64,000 bases of DNA. Origin: Macrostomum hystrix. Lineage: Eukaryota; Platyhelminthes; Macrostomidae. The notes beneath the pieces were generated by a model, which was not told the DNA's origin, searched no databases, and worked only from the letters and a program-made list of their open reading frames with translations. This document shows, in pieces, positions 10,211 through 22,200 of the stretch. The DNA lies in contig CATNEN010000039.1 of assembly GCA_950097015.1 (NCBI GenBank), forward strand, positions 124,001 to 188,000. Direction: 5' to 3'. Position 1 is the stretch's first letter. The number at the start of each line of letters is the position of its first letter. A program made the translations under genes and the position numbers.

Positions 10211-13200
10211 TCACAGAAGCTCAGCGCTAGAGTGGCCAGAGTGGCTATTGTCTGTCGACTGCTGCTGGGAGACAATACCCCGGGAGCAACCGGCATGTTG
10301 ATGCTGCTGAAGGCGTGAACGGCCAACTATGCGACTGACAGAAAAGGTCGAGTTCACACTGAGCGAATTGAGCGCCTTGGAGCTTTCAGAAAGCGGGCCT
10401 CCGGCAGAGACTGAGGAGGCCTCCCTAGAAAAATAATAGGACACTGGTTGTCTGACTGAGCCGGAATATGACGGCCAGGCAAACAGACCGTCAAAGAGGT
10501 AAGCGGGCGGGCATAGAGACGTAGGTAGGAGGCCGAGAATAGATAGGTAAGGTAGGAGGCAGAGCACAGAGAGGCAGGTAGGCACCCAGATACAGAGGTT
10601 GGTAGGCAGCCAGATACAGAGAGGTAGGTAGGCAGCCAGATACGGAGAGGTAGGTAGGCAGCCAGATACGGAGAGGTTGGTAGGCAGCCAGATACAGAGA
10701 GGTAGGTAGGCAGCCAGATACGGAGAGGTTGGTAGGCAGCCAGATACAGAGAGGTAGGTAGGCAGCCAGATACGGAGAGGTTCCCGTATAGAAAATTTAT
10801 GGTCACACTTTTTGTTACCTAGTTTGGACTATTTTGTTACCGTTTTGTGACCGTTCCCCTATGGTCATGAATGTGACCATGTCTTGTGACCGTGCCCCCT
10901 AAGGTCACGTATGTGACCGTGCTTTGTGACCGTGTCTTGTGACCTTGCCCCTATGGTCACGTATGTGACCGTGTCTTGTGACTGTGCCCCTATGGTCACG
11001 TACGTGACCGTGCTTTGTGACCGTGCCCCTATTGTCACGTATGTGACCGTGTCTTGCGACCGTGCCCCCAATGGTCACGTATGTGACCGTGTCTTGTGAC
11101 TGTGCCCCTATGGTCACGTACGTGACCGTGCTCTGTGAAGCGCCGAATGAGCGCCTAGAAATACATGGCCGGAAGATCACATATAATGTGATTGTTAGCA
11201 TATTGTTCAGCAGTTCAGAACTTCAATAGCCACTAGTACTTCACGTAGCTGCCTGTACCGTTGAAGCATGTATGGTCATTCCCTGTCTGTAACACTTTTG
11301 CGACCCTCGCTTCAGTGATCACAAATGGACCACTGGTCCCACGCAATATCGTGCGCCGTCTGTGCGGCACTAGAAGAGGAAAATCGGGTAATGCGGGCCG
11401 AATTACACTGACTGCGAACCCCTGATCGAGCAACGTCACCTACGAGGTGCATTCAAAAAGTTATTTTCGGTGCTCAGCAAAAATTAACAAAAATTGTATG
11501 GAACAATGAAAACATGGTTAGGTCATTCAATGTCATTCGGTCACTCAACATATTCACCGCCAATGTCCTTGCACTTCTGCCAGCGATGCACCAGACCTCT
11601 GATTCCAGTACCCACGCCTATCGCGTCCGTTTCACGCACCGCACCTTGGCAAGCAGCTTTGATGTGCTCGACGCTGTCGAATCGAATGCCCCGAAGGTGC
11701 TTCTTCACAGATGGGAATAGGAAGAAGTCACATGCAGGGTGACAAATCGGGCGAGTAGGGCGGACGAAAGAAAATTCTCTCCTTCTCGCTGGAAACGGCG
11801 CAGGTGGTTGGTGGCGGCCAGAGCACGTTGCATCTTCTGCTCACCTGTCAGCAGGTGTGGCACCCACTTGCTGAATTTCTTCTGCAGGTTGAGACGCTCT
11901 GTCAGAATGGTGTGTACACTGCCAACTGACACTCCGACATCTTCTGACAGCTCTTCGCAAGTCAGTCGCCGATCATCATCCAGGAGCTCCTGCACTTTCT
12001 TCACCACGGTCCCGTTGGTGGCAGTCATCGATCTTCCAGAGCGGTCGTTGTCCTCGACGCTCTTTCTGCCTTCAGCGAACAACAGGAACCACTTTCGAAC
12101 AGTCTGTTCAGTTGGTGCACTGTCACCAAACACTTGCTGAAGCTCTCTAAACATCTCCGGAGGTTTCTTTCCTTGCAGGAATTGGAACTTCATCAAGCTC
12201 CGAACGTCTTGCTTTGAAAAAGATTCTGCCATGGCCAAGAAATAGAAGGGTAGCTTAAAAAATTGCTTGTAGCTCAGACAGTCACCAGCTAAGGCTTAAA
12301 AACTCAGGAAGGTTTAGGCCACAAATTTTGTTCTGTGTGTCATTTACAAAACAATGCCAAAGGACCGAAAAGAACTTTTTGAATGCACCTCGTACGTTCG
12401 GTACATCGGCAATTTTGCGTCGGAGGCGGGCAATAATGGAGTGTGATGAGCTGCCACCTACGCCAGTTATGGCGCTTGCATGGCCTTTCACTGCAGGGTC
12501 AGAGACCCAGGGCCCCGACGTCACCGCCGAAGACGGTGCATCTGAGACCCAGGGCCCCGACGTCACCGCCGAAGATGGCGCATCTGAGACCCAGGGCCCC
12601 GACGTCACCGCCGAAGACGGCGCATCTGAGACCCAGGGCCCCGACGTCACGGCCGAAGACGGCGCATCTGAGACCCAGGGCCCCGACGTCACCGCCGAGG
12701 ACGACGCATCATTAACGGCTGAAGGCAGCAGCGGTGGGTAATAGATATGATACATGTGCGCCGTCAGAGTATAATTGTTATGCCAGAGAATATACATGCA
12801 GTTAATGAATGAATTCCTAAGAATACCTAAAGTCGTCTCTCTGATTTGTAGCCGTACCTAATTTCTCTGCCTGTTTTGTGCAGCTTATTAATCATGAAAT
12901 ACACAGTAAAGTAAGGTGAACGCGTAAGCTTCCTTTCTGAATGCGTGTTTGTGTGTTTATTTGACTTTGCTCAACCATGCTTTGCTGCTCTGATTGTGCA
13001 AAATGAGAATAGATGCCTTACTTTGAATTGCATAATGTCAACACTTGAACCCGCTCTGCAGTTTAACATGTGACAACATGAGCGACATTAATGATCTAAG
13101 TGATGACGAAAACGTCGACTCAGTGCTGGAGAGGGCGCCGCAGAAAGTGAAAACGCTTCAAAGACGGTAAAAAATCGGCGTTTCCGAGAGCGCCGACGCC

Positions 13201-16200
13201 GTCTCCGAGAACAGCAGTTGCTGTTCAATCGGCGCCAACAATGGTTACGCGGACAAGTGCATGGTGAGGCTGGTCCCAGTGGAGCCGCTGTGCGAGGTAC
13301 GAGGAAAAGAAAGCGATCATCTAGCAGCAGCAGCAGCGAGCTAAGCGCCAGTGACGGCGAGCCAAGCGCCAGTGACGGCGAGCCAAGCGCCAATGACGGC
13401 GAGTCAAGCGCCAGTGACGGCGAGTCAAGCGCCAGTGACAGCGAGCCAAGCGCCAGTGACGGTGAGCCAGGCGCCAGTGACGTTGAGCCAGGCGCCAGTG
13501 ACGGCGAGCCAGGCGACAATGACTGTGAGCCAGTCGGCGACGCTGCCCAGCCGCCAGTCGGCGAGGCTGCCCAGCCGCCAGTCGGCGACGCTGCCCAGCC
13601 GCCAGTCGGCGAGGCTGCCCAGCCGCCAGTCGGCGACGAGGAGGATATCGACGCAAGTGATAACGATTGCGACCATTGCGTCATCCTTGTTGACAAGGGC
13701 AGCGATTGGCCAGAGGCATGGCGCTCGATGCAGAGCAGCGACCCTGCTGTGCGTCAACTCAAGAATATTCTCCTTCACACAGAAAGTTACTTCCACTACG
13801 GCCTTCCCCAACCGAAAGCGATTTTGCTGGCAGAGTCGCGCTGACTACAGCTCTCTGGTTCGTCGCTTTAAAGGATCATGATGATGCCTATCCCTGTGTC
13901 CGAAGTGTCGTAGACATCTACTGCGAACACGTGCTTGACACCGGCGTCGTCCGTACTGCCGGTCCTGGCCCGTCCAATAGTCGACACGCTGAGTGGCGCT
14001 CGTTTCTCAATCAGAGCGAGAGACGCATATGGGCGGCCGCCAAGAAAGCTAATATTCGACCACCCGAAGAGTCTCGCCGCGGCGCTTATGGCCAAATCCG
14101 AGGCGGTCGCTCCGCCAGCCTGCGTCGACTGGCCCGTATAAAAGCCGGTCTCATCGATTGCCGCTGGAACATTCATTATGCGTGCTTTATCGTGCTTCTG
14201 GGACTTTGGTCCTGTTGTGTCACCAGCTAACTAGCTATAGACTTCCATAGCTCTGAGACCCATAGCTCACGGTTATGCCTGTGCCTGTCTGTGCCGATAG
14301 GGCGCACCCGTCTACGCCGATATAGGGCGCACCCGTCTACGCCGATAGGGCATGTTATATATACAATTCTTCTGTGCTACTGTCCGTTCCATCATATAAT
14401 TGTATATAACATCGTCATCCGTTGTTTATAAAAAGTAAATATCTCTACTACTTTTAAAAATAAAAACCGAATCCTGCTTCCTTTCTTCTGTTTATTGGCC
14501 GGCGTATTCGTTGCTCATTTATTTGTCCGGTTCATTATACAGCGTGTACCTGCGTAATATGTATATATACGAAAATATCCCATGTACTTAGGCTCCCGTT
14601 TGTTGCCACTTAATTCCCTTTTTACTACGACGATCTGTCCCCTCACCTTTCCAGGGCGTGTCATCCATCCATAGGCTCAGACATAAAATACAGTTACTCG
14701 TGATTAATTTCTCTACTATGAGCTCCAGTAGTAGATGCAGTCGATAGCTTGCGACAGCTGAGTCAGCACCAAGGGAAGTCGCATCAGCGCCGGGCAAAGG
14801 CACTTCAGCGCCAGGCAAAGGCGACGCTGCCCAGCCGCCAGTCGGCGACGAGGAGGATGTCGACGCAAGTTATTTTTTACTATTACGCGTTTCTGGATTG
14901 TGGAGTACGCCGAGGGGGATGGCGGGCAGCTTGGAGTTTACTCGGAGAAGTGCATCCGGAGACAGTAGCCAGGTACTGTCAGTGGACGACTTCGTCACTC
15001 TTCGGCCAGGAAAGCCTGGCAGCAAGGTGTACCGTGTTCGACTCCTCAAGGGCCCATATAAAACTAAGCTGGCCGCCGAGTCCCATGTGAACTCATGTTT
15101 GCCAGCACAAAACACGGGCATTACGCTGCCGAACGGGTGTGCCTCTTGTACATCACTTCGCCAGGAATTGGCGTCGCTGCGCGCCATTGTGGACAACCTG
15201 CAGTCCAGCAGTGACGAAGAGCGTGAGAGCCGACGCCGGCAAATAGACTCTCTGGAGAGCGAGCTAGAGTTACTGGCTAGAGTCCCAGGGTTATAAGGAG
15301 AAGATGGAATTAGCAGAACGCAAAAATGCGGAACTCACCAAAGAACTCTCACGTTTGCTTAACTCAACTGAATCCGGACCTGAAAACGGAACCCAACCAA
15401 CTGCTTCTGTTTCCGGTGCCGACACTGCTTCGCAGCGGTACGCCGCAGACCTGCAAGAAGCGGTCTTTGCTGCTATTGAGCTGCTGCAGAATGCAGTAGT
15501 TGTCCAAGAGGGGAACGCAGGCGCAGCACCAGCAGCTTTTACAGACTTTTTGCGCATCCGCCTGTCCGACATACCAGCTTTACCAGCTTCAGGCGCCAAT
15601 CGGCGGACAATCAACACACTGGACTGCCACGAGGCTATGCCATTATCGGCGGAGGACGACGCAAACTTGGATGCCAGCGCTGAAGCTGCGTCGGCGCTGC
15701 GACTTCAGCAAGAGGCTGCTGCCGCCAAAAGGCGTATTATCTTAAGCGCCCGGAGTCTAGGCGTCACCGTCAGCGAAGACGACTATGCGTCTATTCGACA
15801 AATGTCCCGGAAATACTGGGGTGTGGCCTGCAAGTTTTGCATGCCTAGGAACTGCTTCGCACACTGTATAAAGCTGTCTTCAGCACGGAGGAGCTGTTAA
15901 CTTGCTCCTACACGGGACGTAAAAGCAAACGCCTCGCCGATAAGGCGAAGGCGACTGTGCCGTCCTATAAGAAGAGAGCAATTGAAGGCTTCGTGAAGCG
16001 ACTCAAGCTGTCTGTCAAAATCCCACAGGCAACCTGGTCGACGGTATTCAAAGGCACCGCCTACAGCGCGAAGCGCAAGCACGGCACTGATAAAAAATCT
16101 GATAAAGATGCAGGCAGCCAGCAGCGCAAGAGGAATCGGGATGCTGGTGCTGTCCCGACTTCTGCCGCTGCCCCGAGTTCTGCCGCTGCCTCAAGTTCTG

Positions 16201-19200
16201 CAAACAGCGACGAGTCTGCCAGCGGGGATGTCGAGAAAGCAACGAGCAACGAGCCCGTTGCAACCTCAATTGAGCTTGCTGCCCACTGATCACAGTAGCC
16301 GAGACTGCTCATTTTTTAGGCCAAAAGGCGCTAATTGCAGTACAATTGCTCATTTTATTGAGGCCAAACGGCGCTAATTGCAGCAGTACGATCGCTATTT
16401 CTTCGCCGCGCATCATATATATACATGAATCACAATATGTTCCATTATCTTCATTTATTGCCTGCGTACATTTAAAAACCTATACCTTCCTAATTTACAT
16501 ACATACATACATAGCATTTTTAACAGTAGCTTGGGCGGTTTTGCTCAGCTCTATCGACTAAATAGCCATATCAGTTTGACTTCGCGTTCTCGACCCTTCC
16601 TGCTTTTAACATTCGCGGTATATTCACGTGTCCTGTCAACGGTCACTGTCACACTCTCTGGTCACAGTACTTCGACGTGAGTGTCACACGACATTCACAA
16701 CAAACGGTCAAACTGAATGATCACGACTGTCAATGGGACAGTCACCGTTTATGGTCAAATGTTGGTCATAGTGTCGTCACACAACTGCCACTGTGACTGG
16801 TTACCACAGCTATGCGGCAGATGCAGTTGACGGTCACGGTATGGTCACGGGTGACGGTCACAATATACGGTTACAGTTGATGGTCACGGTATGGTGACGG
16901 GTGACGGTCACAATATACGGTTACAGTTGACGGTCACGGCATGGTCACGGGTGACGGTCACAATATACGGTTACAGTTGACGGTCACGGTATGGTCACGG
17001 GTGATGGTCACAATATACGGTCACATTACGCGGTAACACAAATTACTAACTTTCTTTTCATGTGACCATGGACGGTCACATTCCACGGTCAAGTGCGTCT
17101 CTGGGCACGGTCACCCGTTGACCTTCACGGTCAAAAAGTACGGTCACCGCACAGTCGCACATCAATGGTCACAAACTTTTTTGGTGACCGTCAATTTTCT
17201 ATACGGGGTTGGTAGGCAACCAGATACAGAGAGGTAGGGTAGGCAGCCCGATACAGAGAGGTAGGTAGGCGGGCAGGTAGACAGGTACGTAGGTTATAGG
17301 GATAGGTTTTAGAGAGTCAGCTACTGAGTTAGTTCGCAATACCTGATTGGCTTAGCTAGTTTATATTTGAATAGTAAGTGAGAGCGCCTCTTTTTAATCG
17401 TATAAGCTGGTAAATACATATGAATGCGTAATTCGGGGCTCAAGCTTTAGCTCGTTAAAAAAATCCAGTCCAGTAGAGGTGCACGTAAGGCAGGTTAGTA
17501 GATACGTAGGCACACAGACTAGTATAAAGACAGTAAGGAATGCAGAAACACACCTGGCAGCAGAGGCCCTGTCTCCACTCGCGTGCCTGTTGAGTCCGCG
17601 CAGGTTGAGGTGTTCGCCGCTGCTGCGCAGAGCTTCGAGTGGCTGTTGCGGTGGCGCCTCGTCTAGGCAGGGGGTCACGCACTCAGGCGCGGCTAAAAGT
17701 GCCTCGAGCACCTCCTCCACACTGGGCCGGTCTTTGGGTTCGAACTGCCAGCAGCGGCCGACGAGAGCGCGCAGCTCTGGAGTGGCGTCTGCTGGGAAGG
17801 CGGAGAAGAGGGTAAGGCCGCGACTTACTTGGCTGATGACCTGCTGCTGGCTGAGGTGCTGGAACGGAAACTTGCCGAAGGTAACAATCTCGTACAGGAC
17901 CACGGCGTAAGACCACATGTCGCTGTTGACTGTAAAGTACATGTACTGTATGGACTCAGGAGGCATCCAGCGCACTGGCACCAGCTTGTTATTTTGCACA
18001 CGGTAGTACTCTTTGATGTAGCGGGCCAAGCCGAAGTCACCCACTTTTACCTGTGGTAAAGAAGAGGTAAACATTGAACAAAATATCTGGCTCCAAGCTG
18101 CGGGGCCTATACAAAAGGGCTACTAAGGCACCTGGAAGCGGTCGTTGATCATGCAGTTCCTGAGCGCTAGGTCTCTGTGCACCATGTGCCTGTTGTGAAG
18201 ATACTCTATTCCGCGGGAAATATCAATTGCATACTGAGTGAGCGCGGCCGGACAAGTTTCCTGTGAGGTCTTAGTCAGCGCCTGAGTGCGACGGGCCATG
18301 AGGAAGGACTTGAGATCTCCGTGCAGGCACATTTCCATCACAATGTAAAAAGGCTGCTCGGCAGTGCAAACACCCAGCAGCTGCACGATGTTGTCATGCT
18401 GGAACTGCGAAAGGGTAGCGGCCTCTTCCAGGAACTGCATTATAGCCTCCTGCTTCAGGTCGTCATTCATCACTTTGACAGCACAAGAGGTCCAGCCGGT
18501 ACGCACGCCTCTGACAATAAGATTAACTTCGCCACCATAGACTGTGCCAAAGCAGCCCTTGCCCATCTTGCGGTTCAGAACCACCTGGAGTGCAGGATTT
18601 CGGATTAGAAGATCACACACACAGCAAAGCACTTGAGGCATAAGATCACAGATTTGGACTTTCCTAGAGTAATTTTTCTGATTTTATATTAAGCCAACAC
18701 TTAATCGCTCGGACCTAAAGCAGCAGACTGCTGCAGTCATCAGTGTGTCTAATAAGCGAATGTGCTTAGAGAACAATAGACTAATCTAATGTGCTAAGAG
18801 AACAATTGACTAAGCTAATGAGCTAAGAGAGCAATTGACTTAGTTAATGAGCTTAGAGAACAGTTGACTAAGCTAATGTGCTTAGAGAACAATTGAATTA
18901 GCAATAGGGCAAAGCATGTTTGCTTTTACAAGCAAGTCAAGACGCAAACTTAACCTGCTGCTTCGGAATCTCGACCTCGGCCAGGCGGTCCCGCAGTTGC
19001 TGAAAGGGCTGAGCTAGCTTAGCCACCTCGCGGCCTCGGTAGTACCGCAGCAGGCACATGAACAAGCAGAGCAGGCAGGTCATGCAAAGCAGAAAGACGC
19101 CCACAATGAGGCTTACGATGGTCTGAGGGCAGGTTAAGTCGCGGTAGAAAACGCGCATGAATGCCGTGGTGCAGTTGTCTTCGGAGACGAAGCGCCTGGG

Positions 19201-22200
19201 GAACCAGCCGTCTTCTGTATCAAAGGGGCCCTTCTCGCCTAAAATCGGCTTATTGTGTCTGAGCTTGCTGACGAGCTTGACGTCGATGCGGGAGCCAGTC
19301 TGCTGCCACATAAACTCGGCCTGAAAGTCGCTGGTCACTATGTCCTGCTGGCTAAGCTTGCCTTTGATGATAGGTGCGCCGGAGGTGTTGAAGCCCCCAA
19401 AGAAGCTCTTCGACTTCTTTGAGAAGCCCAAGTCGAAACGCCGGACCAAAACCTGCCAGTGTCAGGGAAAAGGACACACTAATTATAAATAAAAAATTAA
19501 CGAAATGCCAATACCAGCACGGAGAAAATAAATCGGCTAGTCACTCACCATCATGTAGCCGCGGTCAATACCGTGGCTGCGACTCAGGTGAAAGTCCGTG
19601 AAGGTGGTGTTTTCAAGGGCCTCCTTGTATAGGGCGGCCACTCGGGGACTGTTAAGGTGGTAGACTGCTGAGGGATCTATCAGTAGCACTCGGGAGAGGG
19701 CGTGGACAATAAGCTGCACAGCGTAGGTCGTGTACACTCCGTAGTAGAACGAGTCGATCTTGCGCCGTGGCCGCACCACGGTGCCAACAATCTGTGGATC
19801 CGGCCTTGGGTTCACATGATTTTGCACCACTACGTGACCGTTGGCCACCTTCCTAATTTGGTCGGGCGTGCAGCCCTCTGAGTTTTCAATCAGGAGCGCC
19901 GTGGTATTGCTGCACACCACAGTATTGCTTCCAAACACATCCAATGCCCGGTTAGCCAGGATGAACAGATAGTTATTTTTCTGCCACATCTTTAAATGGT
20001 GCGCCGCGCAAAGGTACAGGCAGGTGCCCCTCTTGAGGTAATCCATTGCGAACACCTACAGAAACGTCGTAAAGGTTAGGAGCATTTGTAAGCATTACAA
20101 GTCTGTTGCAAATATTAACTTTAAAATGAGAACGAGAGAAACTGAAGCGAAACGCAGGGCTTAGAAAACCTCACGCGCCCCACGTACACTAGACCTGCAG
20201 CCAGTAAGGAGGCAATTCTGCCGATTTCGCAGAACACTGAGCACAAACGCACAGAGATACTGTACGCAGTCAGGAACACGCTCACACAGGTGTTTATTTA
20301 TATTCATTGATTTCTTACAGTCAGGCGGTGTACAAATTCACTGTGCCTTGGAGATGGGCCCTCAAGGGCGTAAATTTCACGAACAGCTTCAAGCCCTCCA
20401 TCTGCGGCTGCGCCCCAAATAAATGCGGTCTCGCTGCGGAATTGAGCTAAAGGACATAGTGCGTGAGGCAAACGCGTTGACCTCTGCCACTCACCCCCCT
20501 CCGAAAGCGCTTAGTTCCATAATGAGAATACGGGACACTGGTTTCGGGCTTGTTACAATTATTGCGGGGATAGCAACTATGGGATAGCCCCACAATAGCC
20601 ACGTATAGATACTGCGACGGGTGTCCCAAAAGTTCCCAGAATTTCTATCACAGTTATTCAATGCAGCTATTAAATTTTAAATCCATGGTGTCAAATTAAA
20701 GGGAAATTTGCCACACATAAGCTGTTGTTGAAATCATGTTGATATCACTCTTTGTTCATGCGCTGCAACGAAAAGTGTCTGCACAAGTCAGCCCCTAGTG
20801 TTACACATCCTCAAATGTCTGTTGTTCAATTCTTCAGTGTTGTTTGATTTAGGCGTGCAAGTATGCCATTACCGCACACTTGCGTGCCGGAATGCCTTTG
20901 TCTATGGAAAAATTCACTTGTGGCTACACAAAAATCTGTGCAGGAATGACATTCAAAGGCGTGCGGGAATGGCATTCTTGACATTCGATCCATGGAATAA
21001 ATGTACTTAAACATTGTGAAACGTAGAACAAGAATAAAATTCCAAAGTGACGATAAGTTTAAAGAAGTAACGCTAAGGTCAGTAAAGAAGTAACGCTACG
21101 CTCCAAGTAAATATTGGCGTAGCATCACATATCACTCAAATGTAAACTCCACCACGTTGCGTTCGCCGCTAGTTACGATCTTCATGCGCTTCGTTAAGGC
21201 AGTAGAAACCGTCACAGTGGATGCGCCGGCGCTTGCCGTTGTTGTGATGACAGGCTGGTTACCAGTAGAAACCGGTGCCAAAGCAGTCTCACTGCCACCG
21301 AACTGCACGTTGTCGCCGTCAGTCAGGGCAAGTGACAGTTGCCCGCTCATGCCTGCGATGATAGTCTCTCTCTTCTTTCCGCGACGAAAAGCGATCCACG
21401 GATGTGGACGACTACGAAACAATATATGGTAATGATAGTCATACTACATGCATGACATTAATCAAAATTAGAGCAGAAAAAGGACGAAGAATGCGCTGAC
21501 CTTATGACCTGTGGCCTTCGCGATTGCAACGCCGGATTCATGAAGAATGGTAACGCAGTCGGACGCAGTGGGCGAGGTACACCCTGGAGAGCTGGGCATT
21601 GGTAGAAATTAGCAGAGGACCGAGAGTGTTAACACCGACTGGTTGCTTTGCGTACCACACACTGTCTGGACCGACTCGAGACTTTGGCCGCAGAAAAACG
21701 TCGCGTCCGTTCCAACCGGGAACGTCGTTGATCTTGGCTTTGTAGAGCAGAAAAGCACGAACCGGACATTTTGCAGCTACTGACGTCGCCACCGTTATGT
21801 CAGTGGAACCATGCACATTATTTGATGTACCGCCCTGCAGCTTGATTGCAAACGATCCATTGCCCAGTTTTACCTGGCTGAACGACTGCATGGTGATTCC
21901 AAGAAGCCACTCTCTGCCCCGATTGCCAAAGTAGTATAGCAGATCGAAGTCGCGACGGTGTTTTCCTGTCGAAGTATGCACTAAGCTTGATCAAGTCGTC
22001 AGACTATATGGCCCTGTAGTGGCGGAGCCGACCACTATTCTGCAAAAAAGCGTTGCAGACATACTTGATAATCAGATTAGACGCTTGAAAAGCTGGATCC
22101 GCAATAATGTCGAGGCCATGCAGCTTCATGAAGTAGCGGAAAAGAGCCGCACGTATCCCAACGATAGTATTCCGGGAATAGATCATCCCATTCGCCTTCC

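Larger units (their letters stand above)
10783..17207. mobile_element. 6.4-kb terminal-inverted-repeat element carrying a BEN-domain frame, superfamily not recognised
   Basis: The left end reads CCCGTATAGAAAATT then TATGGTCAC; the reverse complement of the right end reads CCCGTATAGAAAATT then GACGGTCAC, so 22 of the first 24 bases match. The element is flanked by GTT on both sides (10780-10782 and 17208-17210), and removing it plus one GTT restores the 26-bp minisatellite. Inside, in order: a 39-bp GTGACC/GGTCAC array, a deleted mariner (11443-12392), a 42-bp coding minisatellite, an acidic repeat frame (13078-13844), a coiled-coil/BEN frame (14919-16289) and a 50-bp GGTCAC array. No DDE transposase, recombinase or polymerase is recognisable, so it is either non-autonomous or uses an unfamiliar enzyme. 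A 3-bp target duplication occurs in CACTA and Harbinger elements, but neither signature terminus is present. Confidence 0.85.

Noticed and set aside
10845-11138. Regular 39-bp repeats with palindromic half, CRISPR-like at first sight
   Set aside because: No unique spacers: the whole unit repeats, and it sits at the end of an inverted-repeat transposon in a eukaryotic genome.
12282-12797. 171-codon minus-strand frame
   Set aside because: A shadow of the 42-bp repeat on the opposite strand; no domain outside the repeat.
13088-13696. Long minus-strand and alternate-frame reading frames rich in Ser/Leu or Arg
   Set aside because: They are open only because the 21- and 24-bp repeats are multiples of three; the unique flanks support the plus-strand acidic frame.
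16620-17200. GGTCA words as nuclear-receptor half-sites
   Set aside because: They are confined to the subterminal parts of a mobile element and lack consistent AGGTCA spacing; transposon-end function is simpler.
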